A DNA stretch of 35,018 nucleotides from CAZTYI01 sp964466185 (GTDB lineage Bacteria; Chlamydiota; Chlamydiia; Chlamydiales; SM23-39): NCBI GenBank assembly GCA_964466185.1, contig CAYXMS010000015.1:1-35018 (forward strand). Reading direction: 5' to 3'. A program made the translations under genes and the position numbers. The notes below the pieces were generated by a model. That model was not told the origin of the DNA, made no database searches, and saw only the letters and a list, made by a program, of their open reading frames with translations. Below are positions 22,286 to 31,262 of the stretch, piece by piece. Every line of letters begins with the position of its first letter. The first letter of the stretch is position 1.

Positions 22286-24796
22286 ATGTTTTGTAGAAAT
22301 CCTCATACATTAGATTCTGAAAGGGTTATTGAGAACTTGCAGACGACGGGCAGAGGCCTGTCTTCTGAAGATGCCAAACAGCGACTAAAGATTTTTGGTA
22401 AAAATTTGCTTCAGGAAGAAAAAATCTCTTACTATAAAATTTTTTTCCGCCAATTTAACAATTTAATGATCTATGTACTGATTCTGGCGGCTATAATTTC
22501 TCTTTTTGCAGGCAAGTTTGTTGATTTTTGGGTAATTTTAGCTTTGCTTTTAATTAATAGCATTGTGGGTTTTTGGCAGGAAATTAAAGCAGAGATATCT
22601 ATTCAGGCTCTAAAAAAAATGACCGAAAGCCATGAAAAAATTTTTCGGGATAACAAAGCAAAATTACATCCTTCTTCCGAATTGGTGCCGGGAGATGTGG
22701 TTTTATTATTTGAAGGAGCAGTCGTCTCTGCTGATATGCGCTTGATTGTCAGCTCTTCTTTGATGGTTGATGAAGCGGCATTAACTGGAGAATCTATGCC
22801 AGTTGATAAAGAAGCTCACTTAATTTCAAAAGAAGATACTCCTATTTATGAACAAAAAAATATGGTTTTTACCGGAACCACTATAGTCAAGGGAACAGCC
22901 AGGGCTGTGGTAGTTAATACAGGCTCTAGTACATATTTAGCCGAAATTGCTAAAAAGGCCAAAGAAGAATCTCCGGATACGCCGCTGACTAAAGCTTTAA
23001 GGATTTTTACGAAGCGCTACACCTTGTTTTTGATTATTCTACTGCTTGCTCTTGGTTTCTTTGCAGTCTATAAAGACAGTATTGATTTGAATCAGGTGGC
23101 TTATATTCTTTTGGCGCAGCTTGTGGCAGCTGTTCCAGAAGGCTTACCTATTGTTATCACCTTAGTTTTAGTTTTAGGGGCAATGAACCTCTCTAGAAAA
23201 AAAACTTTGGTGCGTCATTTGCCATCTGTCGAAACTTTAGGCTCTGCTACAGTCATTGCTTCTGATAAAACAGGTACTATTACTACAGGTAATATTAAAG
23301 TGGAAAAAGTGTTCGCTTTGGATGAGGATAAACTCAAAAAAGTAGCTCTTTTTTGCAATGATGCAGAAGCGTCTAAAGGGGATGCTGTTGATATTGCTCT
23401 GTCCCATTGGCTTTTGGATTATGAAGACAGGCGTTTAAAATATGCCCGCATTTGGAGTTATGGCTTTGATGCTAATCTGCGTTTGATGGCCGTAGCTTAT
23501 GAAATAGATGGCAGTAAAAAACTGTTGATTAAAGGTGCTTATGAAGAGTTGAAAAAAATGGCTACAAATATTGAAGATTTGCCCGATCTGGATGTTAAAC
23601 ATGGTCTTTTTTCATCTTACGGTCTGCGGCTTTTGGCTTTTGGCATGGGAGATTTTAATTCGGTTAAAAAAGAAGATTGGCAAATTGAAATTGTCGGTTT
23701 GGTTGGCTTTTTAGATCCTCCTAAAGAAACTACCCTGCATGCGGTTAAAGCTGCTAAAGAAGCAGGCTTAAAGGTGATTATGATGACAGGGGATTTTCCA
23801 CTGACAGCTAAAGCTGTAGCCGCAAAAGTCGGTATTTATCATGAGCACAATGTGGTTATGACAGGCGAGGAATTGGAGAGTTTGAAACCGCCGGCGCTTT
23901 TCAAAGCTTTAGAAAAAGCTACCGTTTTGGCCCGTATTCTGCCTGAACATAAATATAAACTAGTAAAAACACTACAGGAAAAAGGGGAAATTGTTGCTGT
24001 TTTGGGAGATGGGGTTAATGATGTTCCGGCTTTGAAGGCTGCAGATTTAGGGATTGCCATGGGTTCGGGCACAGAAGCTGCTAAAAGCGTTTCTAAGATG
24101 GTTATTACCGATAGCGATTTAAACATTATTGTCGATGCTATTCGCGAAGGTAGAATTATTACCGCTAATATTAGAAAAGTGCTTTATTATTTATTATCAA
24201 CCTCTCTTCTGACAATATTTTTGATTAGTTCTGCTATTTTTGCTAATCTGCCTTTGCCTTTAATGCCGATTCAGATTTTATGGATAAATTTAATTACCGA
24301 CGGCGTGCAGGATAAAACTTTTCCTTTCGCTAAAGAAGAATTGGCTGTTATGCGTAAAAAACCGTCTTCTTCTTTTTTTGACTTTTCTCAAATTAGCAGA
24401 ATTATTTATTTTGCTTTAATCACAGGCCTTTCTGCATTTTGGCTTTTTAGACATTTGCTTGGTATTTATCCTTACGGTTTAGCCTCTTCTATTACTTTTA
24501 CAGCAGTGGCTGCCATTCAGTGGAGCAATGGCATTCAAGCACAAAAAGAAAAAGAGCCCTTTTTCCAAAATATAAAAAGAAGTTTCTTAATTAATCCATA
24601 CATATATTTAGCTGTGTTTTTAGGATTTGGGCTGCAAATTTTAGCCATTTATGGAATTCCCAGTATTTTACATGTAACCCCAATGCCTTTGAATACTTGG
24701 AAATACCCTTTGCTGTTTGCTCTTTTTGGTTTTGTTTTGGTAGAACTGCGCAAATGGAGCGAGGTGATTTATCAGCATCTTTTCAAGAAGAAATAG
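22286..24796 (+). CDS. P-type cation-transporting ATPase (P2, calcium-ATPase-like)
   Basis: Inner-membrane ion pump of about 836 residues. The start at 22286 is preferred because it gives a typical N terminus (ERVIENLQTTGRGLSSEDAKQRL) and avoids the terminator-like hairpin; ATG 22253 is the alternative. TGES is at 167-170, the phosphorylated aspartate is D327 in SDKTGTIT, and GDGVNDVPALKAAD is the hinge motif. PEGLP in helix M4 is typical of P2-type Ca2+, Na+ or H+ pumps. The C-terminal membrane part has QILWINLITDGVQDKT. The KGAPE motif reads KGAYE. The ion cannot be fixed from sequence. Its stop lies five bases from the stop of the convergent gene. Confidence 0.9.
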   Translation: MFCRNPHTLDSERVIENLQTTGRGLSSEDAKQRLKIFGKNLLQEEKISYYKIFFRQFNNLMIYVLILAAIISLFAGKFVDFWVILALLLINSIVGFWQEIKAEISIQALKKMTESHEKIFRDNKAKLHPSSELVPGDVVLLFEGAVVSADMRLIVSSSLMVDEAALTGESMPVDKEAHLISKEDTPIYEQKNMVFTGTTIVKGTARAVVVNTGSSTYLAEIAKKAKEESPDTPLTKALRIFTKRYTLFLIILLLALGFFAVYKDSIDLNQVAYILLAQLVAAVPEGLPIVITLVLVLGAMNLSRKKTLVRHLPSVETLGSATVIASDKTGTITTGNIKVEKVFALDEDKLKKVALFCNDAEASKGDAVDIALSHWLLDYEDRRLKYARIWSYGFDANLRLMAVAYEIDGSKKLLIKGAYEELKKMATNIEDLPDLDVKHGLFSSYGLRLLAFGMGDFNSVKKEDWQIEIVGLVGFLDPPKETTLHAVKAAKEAGLKVIMMTGDFPLTAKAVAAKVGIYHEHNVVMTGEELESLKPPALFKALEKATVLARILPEHKYKLVKTLQEKGEIVAVLGDGVNDVPALKAADLGIAMGSGTEAAKSVSKMVITDSDLNIIVDAIREGRIITANIRKVLYYLLSTSLLTIFLISSAIFANLPLPLMPIQILWINLITDGVQDKTFPFAKEELAVMRKKPSSSFFDFSQISRIIYFALITGLSAFWLFRHLLGIYPYGLASSITFTAVAAIQWSNGIQAQKEKEPFFQNIKRSFLINPYIYLAVFLGFGLQILAIYGIPSILHVTPMPLNTWKYPLLFALFGFVLVELRKWSEVIYQHLFKKK

Positions 24797-24801
24797 CTGC
24801 C

Positions 24802-25959
24802 TTATGGGATAGCCATTGAATTTAACTTATAGTAAGCCAAAACCTCTTCTATGATTTTTTTTATTTTGGCTTGGTAAGTGGCAGAGCCGAACCGATGGTC
24901 AAAAAAAGGTATTTTTTCAATGGGAGAGAGCCATTCTAAATTAATTTTTTTAGCATCGGAAAATAGGTAATTTAAAAAACCAGCGGGATCTTGAAAAAAC
25001 ACACCATCGAATTTAGAATAAATATTCCGTACTTTGGAACTTAATTTATCAGATAGAATTTTTACCGGAGCAAAAGAATAAAGTTCCAGTTTGTCCTTTT
25101 CTTGTTCTGTTAATTCGGTTAAAGCTACATTTGAAATTAAAGAAGCCTTGGAATGTAATAGCAAGATGTATTTGCTGTCTTCCGGCAGTTGGGCCAATAC
25201 TTTGCGTAGTTCTTCTTTAAAACGGATTGTATTCGGCGTTTTCAACCCTAGCTTTAAAAAAATACATTCTAATAAATCTATCACAAAACCGTGAGAGGGC
25301 AAGTAGAAAAGGTCTAGTTTTAAGTTCTCTTCCGTATTTTGTAAAATTAGATCGCCGGAATAAAGGCTTTCACTTTCATCTATATTCATCATGCCATTTA
25401 AATAACCCAGTCTAATGGGCGAATCTTTTTCTCCTTGAGTTTTTAAAAGATAGACGTAAGGAGTTTCTTCGATAGGATTATAGGCCAGTTTTAGAATTTC
25501 AGCAGAGAATAAAAAAACATCTTTTAAATAAGGAATAGGTATTTTTTTGCCGATCTCTTCCAGAAAATTTCCAGCTTTTAGAAAATGAGAGGATCCTTTT
25601 AAAATTAGTTTGCCTAGTTCGATTTGTAAAATTACATAAAAAGGCAGGGATTCATTGTTGAAGGAGAAATTTTGTTCTTTTGTTTCTTCATTTAATATGC
25701 CTGTAAATAAAACAGACTCTAATGCAGAACCTTTATAAATATTTTTGTGGTTATAGTTATTGTTATTTTCTTGCTGGTAGTTTTGTTTTATGGCAAGATT
25801 TAACTTGTCTTCTTGGTTGTAGCTGGCATCTGTTTGCAGTTCATTGCAATCAAAAGCAATAATTTTAGAGTCGTCTGAAAAAATTTGTTCTTCAGCTGCT
25901 TTACTCTGTTTTTGATATAAAGCAAAAAGCAAAAGTAGAAAAAAGACTAATTTTCGCAT
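24802..25959 (-). CDS. Exported hypothetical protein, possibly DUF687-like with degenerate lipase-type motif
   Basis: The start at 25959 was chosen because it gives a signal peptide (MRKLVFFLLLLFALYQKQ, cut near AA-EE) and a 385-residue precursor; the frame extends 16 codons further upstream. The mid-C-terminal part has LPSHGFVIDLLECIFLKLG and then YILLLHSKASLISNVAL. This looks like the nucleophile elbow of alpha/beta hydrolases (HS.GS..) but without the usual G.S.G form. The pattern recalls DUF687, a family of chlamydial proteins of unknown function; that recollection is not certain. Residues 60-80 are Asn-rich. It converges on the ATPase gene with almost no gap and diverges from rpiA. Confidence 0.65.
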   Translation of the reverse strand: MRKLVFFLLLLFALYQKQSKAAEEQIFSDDSKIIAFDCNELQTDASYNQEDKLNLAIKQNYQQENNNNYNHKNIYKGSALESVLFTGILNEETKEQNFSFNNESLPFYVILQIELGKLILKGSSHFLKAGNFLEEIGKKIPIPYLKDVFLFSAEILKLAYNPIEETPYVYLLKTQGEKDSPIRLGYLNGMMNIDESESLYSGDLILQNTEENLKLDLFYLPSHGFVIDLLECIFLKLGLKTPNTIRFKEELRKVLAQLPEDSKYILLLHSKASLISNVALTELTEQEKDKLELYSFAPVKILSDKLSSKVRNIYSKFDGVFFQDPAGFLNYLFSDAKKINLEWLSPIEKIPFFDHRFGSATYQAKIKKIIEEVLAYYKLNSMAIP

Positions 25960-26049
25960 ATAATTAATGCCTAATTTCAAAAAAATATTTATATTATAAA
26001 TAGACATAGTTTTAAGAAAATCTTTTTTTTATTTTGAGAGAAATTTTAT

Positions 26050-26739
26050 ATGGATAAAGAACAGCTGAAAAAGAAAGTTGCAGAAAAAGCAGCTGAAGAA
26101 ATTAAAGACGGCCAGTTGATTGGCATAGGCAGCGGCACAACAGTAAATTATTTAATTGAAGCTTTGATTCGGAAAAAAAAATTAAGGCAAGCTGAAAAGA
26201 AAAATTTTCAGCTTAAATTAGTAGCCGCTTCTAAAGCATCTGAGAACAAGTTAAAAAAAGGAGGATTTCAACTAGCCGATTTTGCACAGATTAAAACTTT
26301 TGATCTGGTTTTAGATGGAGCTGATTTCGTAGATTCAGATAAGAATTTGGTTAAGGGATATGGGGGTGCTCTTTTGAGAGAAAAATTGATTATGAGAGAG
26401 GCCAAGCGCATTTTAATTATGATAGACGAGGCAAAATTAGTGAAGCAGCTGGAAAATTTTAAATTGCCTATAGAAATTGTAGCGTTTGGCGCTGATAAAA
26501 CCAGAAAAAAACTGGAATTTGCTTCAACATTAAGAAAGATAGACAATTCTTCTGAAACTTTTATAACAGATAATCATAATTTGATTTGCGATTTAAATAT
26601 AAATAAGAGAATAGATCCTATAGAAACAGCTAAAAAATTAAAATTAGTCTCTGGTGTTGTAGAAACTGGGCTGTTTGTCAATTTTCATCCTGAAATTTTA
26701 GTTGCTAAAAAAAAGGGAACAGTTGAATTTTTAACCTGA
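26050..26739 (+). CDS. rpiA: Ribose-5-phosphate isomerase A
   Basis: Cytoplasmic pentose-phosphate enzyme interconverting ribose 5-phosphate and ribulose 5-phosphate. It has 229 residues, the usual RpiA size. The phosphate-binding loop GIGSGTT is at 25-31, DGAD at 89-92, and the catalytic block KGYGGALLREK at 102-112 with Glu 111 as the general base. One glycine of the usual KGGGGAL is tyrosine here. The closing SGVVETGLF is conserved. GAGAG (26036-26040) is the ribosome-binding site. It is the first of three genes on this strand, with the small 113-residue gene and tyrS behind it. Confidence 0.95.
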   Translation: MDKEQLKKKVAEKAAEEIKDGQLIGIGSGTTVNYLIEALIRKKKLRQAEKKNFQLKLVAASKASENKLKKGGFQLADFAQIKTFDLVLDGADFVDSDKNLVKGYGGALLREKLIMREAKRILIMIDEAKLVKQLENFKLPIEIVAFGADKTRKKLEFASTLRKIDNSSETFITDNHNLICDLNINKRIDPIETAKKLKLVSGVVETGLFVNFHPEILVAKKKGTVEFLT

Positions 26740-26824
26740 TCTGCTAGAATATGTTGATCATTAGGATATAAATATATCTGGAAAGATTGGATTTTAAAGA
26801 TTTGTTTTCAAAGGAGTTTTTTTC

Positions 26825-27166
26825 ATGGAATCTCAAGAAAATTCGAGTTCTGAATTTAAAAAGTTGGTAGAGCCTTCTGATAATATTAATAAGACTAAAC
26901 AAAAATTGCAGCAGCAGAAAAACTTTTTGGATCCTGAAAAATTAAATCCAAAAGACAAAAATGAAGTTTTAAAAAGTATCAATGATTGGATAGCTTTGCA
27001 TCATGGTTCAAGAGAAGATATAGTTTCTCAAAATATGGGGCTTTTTAAAAATAATGAAGAGTCTGCCCGGCCTTCTAAAGCTGTAAAACAAATAGAGCAA
27101 AAAATTAAGCAAGGTTTTGAGAATAACAATAGTTTAGAGAAAAATAGGTCAAGCACTCTTCTTTAA
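26825..27166 (+). CDS. Small hydrophilic hypothetical protein
   Basis: Not recognised. It has 113 residues, is very polar (Lys, Glu, Asn, Ser and Gln-rich) and has no membrane segment. AAAGGAG before the ATG is a strong ribosome-binding site, so the gene looks real. A helical region near 15-60 and an SPRP-like basic stretch are followed by a possibly disordered tail rich in Asn and Ser. It lies 85 bases after rpiA and 36 before tyrS on the same strand. A small secreted or chaperone-like protein is possible but not shown. Confidence 0.65.
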   Translation: MESQENSSSEFKKLVEPSDNINKTKQKLQQQKNFLDPEKLNPKDKNEVLKSINDWIALHHGSREDIVSQNMGLFKNNEESARPSKAVKQIEQKIKQGFENNNSLEKNRSSTLL

Positions 27167-27202
27167 AGGAAAGGGTTTTTTTGCCAATAAACGGATGAAA
27201 TA

Positions 27203-28492
27203 GTGAGTGTTATGGAAAACGTTATAAAAGAATTGAAAAAACGGGGTTTTATTCAAGACATTACCTCTGAAGAATTAATTGAGCTTGCTCAAAAGCCATT
27301 TTCAGTGTATTTGGGTTTTGATTCTACAGGAGACACCCTGCATTTGGGTCATTTGGTTGGCATTATAGCCCTGTTCTGGTTTCAGCGCTATGGTCATACT
27401 TCCTACGCTTTAATTGGTGGAGCTACTGGCAGAATTGGCGATCCTTCAGGTAAAAGTATAGAAAGACCTTTTTTGCAGGATAATCTGATTGATAAAAATG
27501 CTGAAAAAATCACAGACTTTTTAAAGCAGCTTTTCGCTAGGAATTGTTCTAGTAAAGGAAAGCAGATTGTTTTTGTTAATAATAATGACTGGTTGCATTC
27601 TGTAGAGCTGATTGATTTTTTACGCGATGTGGGAAAACATTTTCGAATTGGCAATATGCTGGCTAAAGAAAGCGTTAAATTGAGAATGCTTTCGGAAGAG
27701 GGCATCAGCTTTACGGAATTTAGCTATCAGGTGTTGCAAGCTTATGATTTCTATCATCTTTTTCAGCATAAGCAGGTTTTAGTGCAAGCCGGCGGTTCTG
27801 ATCAATGGGGCAATATAGTGGCAGGGGTAGAGCTTGTTCGTAGGAAAACATCTAAAACAGTATATGGTTTTACATTTCCTCTTTTAACTAAAAGCGACGG
27901 TAAAAAATTTGGCAAATCAGAAGAGGGCGCTGTTTGGCTGGACAAGGCGAAATTGTCCAGTTATGAATTTTATCAATATTTATATAAAGTAGCAGATGCA
28001 GATGTGATCTTTTTACTGAAGATGCTTACTTTTTTACCGTTGGAAGAAATTGAAGCGTTGGAAAAAGAAATGAGTCTGCCAAATTATGAAACAAATAAAG
28101 CTCAAAAAATTTTGGCTAAAGAGGTGACTCTTTTTGTTCATGGCGAAGAAGGTTTGAAAAGTGCTTTGCAAGTGACGGAGCAGGCGCGTCCAGGCTCTGA
28201 AACTGTTTTAAATGCCCAAGAGCTGGAGCAAATTTTTTCGAGAATGCCGAATGCTGAATTGGATTATGAAAAAATTATCGGTAAAAAAATTGCCGAACTG
28301 ATTTATCTTGCCGGTTTGGTTTCCAGCAAAAGCGAGGCCATACGTTTGATCAAAAATGGCGGTGCTTATTTAAATAACGAAAAAATATCGGATGAAAATT
28401 ATCTTTTACAGGAAAAAGACTTGATTGAAAAGCGTTTTATTGTTTTGGCGAAAGGCAAAAAAAATAAGAAAATTATTAAAATCCTCTCCTGA
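27203..28492 (+). CDS. tyrS: Tyrosyl-tRNA synthetase
   Basis: Class Ic synthetase that charges tRNA-Tyr in the cytoplasm. HLGH at 47-50 (GDTLHLGHLVG) is the HIGH motif. GGATGRIGDPSGK is the TyrS-specific binding block, and KFGKS at 235-239 is the KMSKS-type loop. GGSDQWGNI lies between them. The C-terminal 65 residues carry the S4-like RNA-binding domain (SKSEAIRLIKNGGAYLNNEK). The length of 429 residues is normal. The GTG start at 27203 is used; an ATG three codons later (27212) is equally possible, and neither has a clear ribosome-binding site. It may belong to the rpiA transcript. Confidence 0.95.
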   Translation: MSVMENVIKELKKRGFIQDITSEELIELAQKPFSVYLGFDSTGDTLHLGHLVGIIALFWFQRYGHTSYALIGGATGRIGDPSGKSIERPFLQDNLIDKNAEKITDFLKQLFARNCSSKGKQIVFVNNNDWLHSVELIDFLRDVGKHFRIGNMLAKESVKLRMLSEEGISFTEFSYQVLQAYDFYHLFQHKQVLVQAGGSDQWGNIVAGVELVRRKTSKTVYGFTFPLLTKSDGKKFGKSEEGAVWLDKAKLSSYEFYQYLYKVADADVIFLLKMLTFLPLEEIEALEKEMSLPNYETNKAQKILAKEVTLFVHGEEGLKSALQVTEQARPGSETVLNAQELEQIFSRMPNAELDYEKIIGKKIAELIYLAGLVSSKSEAIRLIKNGGAYLNNEKISDENYLLQEKDLIEKRFIVLAKGKKNKKIIKILS

Positions 28493-28509
28493 ATTTTTTT
28501 TTAAAAAAT

Positions 28510-28538
28510 TTTACTTGTATGAAAATAAGCAGGATAAG
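28510..28538 (+). promoter_or_regulatory. Possible promoter of the HU/IHF gene
   Basis: TTTACT (28510-28515), a 17-base spacer and GATAAG (28533-28538) each match four of six consensus bases. The stretch lies in the short gap after tyrS. Confidence 0.33.
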
Positions 28539-28572
28539 ACAATGACGTTAAACAAGTAAAGGAGCTAAGGTC

Positions 28573-28941
28573 ATGAAAACAGTGACTAAGAAGAATTTAA
28601 TTCAAACAATTTCGCAAAAATTGAATCTGCATCCTAAGCAAGTAGGCGATGTAGTTCAGAACTTTTTAGATGGTGTAACAGAAACACTTTCGAATGGAGA
28701 CCGTTTAGAATTTCGCGATTTTGGCGTTTTTGAAGTAGTGCAAAGAAAAAAGAAAATCGGCCGTAATCCTAAAAATGCTTCGGTGCCTATTGAAATTCCT
28801 GCGCGCAAAGCAGTTAAGTTTACCCCTGGAAAACTTATGAAAAATAAGGTGGAACAAACAAGCGAACAGGAATCCCAAAGGCCATCTCAGCCTGCTTCAA
28901 GTCCTAGCATCAATCCGACGTCTAATTTTGAAAATCAGTAA
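28573..28941 (+). CDS. HU/IHF-family DNA-binding protein with C-terminal extension
   Basis: Nucleoid-associated DNA-bending protein. Residues 1-92 form a complete HU/IHF fold: KKNLIQTISQKLNLHPKQV is the helical dimer part, and the DNA-arm block is GRNPKNASVPIEIPARKAVKF with the conserved RNP. About 25-30 extra residues follow, rich in Ser, Pro, Gln and Asn and probably disordered, so the total is 122 instead of about 95. AAAGGAG is the ribosome-binding site. The strong terminator at 28978-29005 makes it a single-gene transcript. The HU/IHF gene close to accA matches the chlamydial gene order (himD, one gene, accA). Confidence 0.9.
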   Translation: MKTVTKKNLIQTISQKLNLHPKQVGDVVQNFLDGVTETLSNGDRLEFRDFGVFEVVQRKKKIGRNPKNASVPIEIPARKAVKFTPGKLMKNKVEQTSEQESQRPSQPASSPSINPTSNFENQ

Positions 28942-28977
28942 AGCGTCTGTAATGCCAGAGATAAAGTAAAAATTTTA

Positions 28978-29015
28978 ATCTCCTTCGCCTTAAGGTGAAG
29001 GAGATATATTTTTAT
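28978..29015 (+). terminator. Strong rho-independent terminator of the HU/IHF gene
   Basis: ATCTCCTTCGCCTT (28978-28991) is the exact reverse complement of AAGGTGAAGGAGAT (28992-29005) apart from one G-T pair. An AT-rich run with many T residues follows. Positions 29016-29256 otherwise hold only AT-rich DNA and the promoter at 29171-29199. Confidence 0.85.
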
Positions 29016-29170
29016 TTTAGTTTTATTTTTTAATCCTATTTTTGTTTTGTTTAATATAATTATTTTAAGTCTTTTGTATTTAGTAGATTTTGTCTAATGG
29101 AAGTGTTTTATAAGGAAAGATTAGAATAATATATATTAAATATTTTAGTATATATATAATGATGCTAAAC

Positions 29171-29199
29171 TTGATTTTTTGTGTATTTTGAATTATAAT
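29171..29199 (+). promoter_or_regulatory. Promoter of the L,D-transpeptidase-accA pair
   Basis: TTGATT (29171-29176), a spacer of exactly 17 bases and a consensus TATAAT (29194-29199). The predicted transcript start is near 29206, about 50 bases ahead of the coding region. Confidence 0.6.
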
Positions 29200-29256
29200 T
29201 TTTCCTTATAAAGTTGATTTAATTAGATTTAATAATCGATGAAAGGAGCAAGTAAA

Positions 29257-30291
29257 TTGCCTAGATTTTTTTTAGTTTTTATTTTTAGTCTTTTGGCGGT
29301 TGTTAGTTTTATTATTTTTTCAAAAAAAACTGATAAAAAGCTTGTCATTGCTCCTAAAACGATAACAGAAGTTGCTATTCATAAGAAAAATAAAGAGCAA
29401 AGAAAAGAATATCAGAGCCAAAAAACGGTGCCATCTAAAGAAACAGCACATAATCCAAACTTGACAAATACTCAAAATAGCCGCCCTTTAAATTCCAATT
29501 GCGATATTCCTGATGAGCATTTAGATTTGATAGACAGTCTTTTTACCACAGTTAGGACAAAAAAATTGCCTATAGTGGAAACTATTACCTATACTTCTAG
29601 AGTGCCTTGGCTGAAAGGTCGGCCGGCTTGGATTGCTGACTATGCAGCGCATTATAATACTACCCGTCATTTCATAGCCCGCAGTTTAAATAAAAGGCCG
29701 GATTATTTTACGCAAAAAGTAGCTCATGGCGATAAGTTTAATGTATTGAAAAAAGATCTGAATTTTCATCTGTTAATTTCTCTTGCTGAGGCTAAAATGC
29801 GGTTTTATGCTGTAGATACAGCGCAAAGCAAACGTTATCTTATTAAAACCTATCAAGTGGGTCTGGGTAGGAAAGATCCTGCTTCGGAATCTGGTTATTT
29901 GACTCCTAAGGGCCGTTATTTATTAGGTGAAAGAGTTGCTGTATATAAGCCGGGAATTATGGGTTATTTTCAGGATAGGCAAATTGAAATGATCCGTATT
30001 TTCGGCACCCGCTGGATACCATTTGAACAAGAATTAGAAGGAGCGACCTTGAGTGCTAAAGGTTTTGGCCTGCATGGCGCACCATGGATTAATGATCCTC
30101 AAACTTCGCGTATGATCGAAGATCGCGAGCGTATCGGAGCGTATGACAGCGATGGCTGCATACGTCTTTATTCAGAAGATATGGAAGAGCTATTTTCGAT
30201 TATTATTTCCAAACCTACAATAGTCGAAATTGTTAATGATTTTTCTGAAGCTAAATTATCAGAATTAGAAAATAACAACCACCAACAGTAG
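29257..30291 (+). CDS. L,D-transpeptidase (YkuD domain), membrane-anchored
   Basis: Predicted peptidoglycan cross-linking or protein-anchoring enzyme acting outside the inner membrane. TTG at 29257 is taken as the start because AAAGGAG (29242-29248) lies eight bases ahead of it; the in-frame ATG at 29239 has no ribosome-binding site. An N-terminal hydrophobic segment (RFFLVFIFSLLAVVSFIIF) anchors it. The YkuD domain occupies the C-terminal half: GFGLHGAPW with the catalytic-side His (H273 from the TTG) and the SDGCIRLY block with the nucleophile Cys (C301). The usual SHGC reads SDGC. It is followed eight bases later by accA, so the two are probably co-transcribed. Confidence 0.9.
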   Translation: MPRFFLVFIFSLLAVVSFIIFSKKTDKKLVIAPKTITEVAIHKKNKEQRKEYQSQKTVPSKETAHNPNLTNTQNSRPLNSNCDIPDEHLDLIDSLFTTVRTKKLPIVETITYTSRVPWLKGRPAWIADYAAHYNTTRHFIARSLNKRPDYFTQKVAHGDKFNVLKKDLNFHLLISLAEAKMRFYAVDTAQSKRYLIKTYQVGLGRKDPASESGYLTPKGRYLLGERVAVYKPGIMGYFQDRQIEMIRIFGTRWIPFEQELEGATLSAKGFGLHGAPWINDPQTSRMIEDRERIGAYDSDGCIRLYSEDMEELFSIIISKPTIVEIVNDFSEAKLSELENNNHQQ

Positions 30292-30299
30292 AGATTTTT

Positions 30300-31262
30300 A
30301 TGCCGACGCCTATTTTAGCTCACGAAAAAGAAATTCATGAATGTGAAGAATCAATTTTGCGTATTAAGAACCAAAACCATAAAAATGGTCTTTGGAGTGA
30401 GCAGGAAATCAAATATTTAGAGAGAAAACTAGAGACTTTAAAAAAGCAGGTTTATTCTAATTTAAAGCCTTTAGACAGAGTTGCTATTTGCCGTCATCCT
30501 GCTCGTCCGCATGCTTTAGACTTTATACAGAATTTAACTTCTGAATTTGAAGAATTGGCCGGAGACCGTACTTTTGCCGATGATCATGCTATAGTTGGAG
30601 GAGTTGGTAAAATTGATGGTAAAAAATTTGTATTAATAGGTTTGGAAAAAGGTAACGATACAGAAAGCCGTATTTATAGAAATTTCGGCATGGCTCATCC
30701 AGAGGGATATCGTAAGGCGTTGCGTTTAATGTATCTGGCTGAGAAATTTGCTTTGCCGGTTGTTTGTTTTTTAGATACTCCGGGGGCTTATCCTGGTTTA
30801 ACTGCCGAAGAAAGGGGGCAAGGCTGGGCGATTGCCAAGAATTTATTCGAAATGGCCAAGTTAAAAACCCCTTTAATTATTGTTTTAATTGGTGAGGGTT
30901 GCTCGGGAGGCGCTTTAGGAATTGGCGTAGGAGATAAAATCGGGATGTTAGAACATGCTTATTATTCAGTGATTTCTCCGGAAGGCTGTGCTTCTATTTT
31001 ATGGAAAGATCCTAATCAAAATGCGAAAGCTGCTGAAGCATTGAAGATGCAGTCGGAAGATTTGCTTAAATTTAAAGTGATCGATCAAATTATTTCTGAG
31101 CCTTTAGGAGGAGCCCATTTAGATCCTAAAAAAGCTTTTTCTTATGTACGCAATTTTATTATAAGTTCTCTTCAGCAGTTGCGGGATTTGTCGCTTTTTG
31201 AACTCTTGGAAAAACGCTACCAAAAATTTCGTGATATTGGTAAATTTAGTTTAAAAAATTAA
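30300..31262 (+). CDS. accA: Acetyl-CoA carboxylase carboxyltransferase subunit alpha
   Basis: Forms with AccD the carboxyltransferase that makes malonyl-CoA, the first step of fatty-acid synthesis. The 320-residue length is standard. Conserved blocks are RVAICRHPARPHALDFI near 60-76, FVLIGLEKG, FGMAHPEGYRKALRLM, LDTPGAYPGLTAEERGQG near 158-175, IVLIGEGCSGGALGIGVGD near 195-213, and SVISPEGCASILWKD. It lies eight bases after the L,D-transpeptidase, linking lipid and wall synthesis in one transcript. No biotin carrier or AccD gene is adjacent, as is usual outside a few lineages. Confidence 0.97.
   Translation: MPTPILAHEKEIHECEESILRIKNQNHKNGLWSEQEIKYLERKLETLKKQVYSNLKPLDRVAICRHPARPHALDFIQNLTSEFEELAGDRTFADDHAIVGGVGKIDGKKFVLIGLEKGNDTESRIYRNFGMAHPEGYRKALRLMYLAEKFALPVVCFLDTPGAYPGLTAEERGQGWAIAKNLFEMAKLKTPLIIVLIGEGCSGGALGIGVGDKIGMLEHAYYSVISPEGCASILWKDPNQNAKAAEALKMQSEDLLKFKVIDQIISEPLGGAHLDPKKAFSYVRNFIISSLQQLRDLSLFELLEKRYQKFRDIGKFSLKN

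Noticed and set aside
28978..29005. TCTCCTTCGCC...GGTGAAGGAGA resembles the stem of the IS200/IS605-type ends.
   Set aside because: It lacks both CCAGGAATCC and GGTTCAA, is a spacer-free perfect stem and sits right after the HU/IHF gene with T-rich DNA behind, so it is a terminator.
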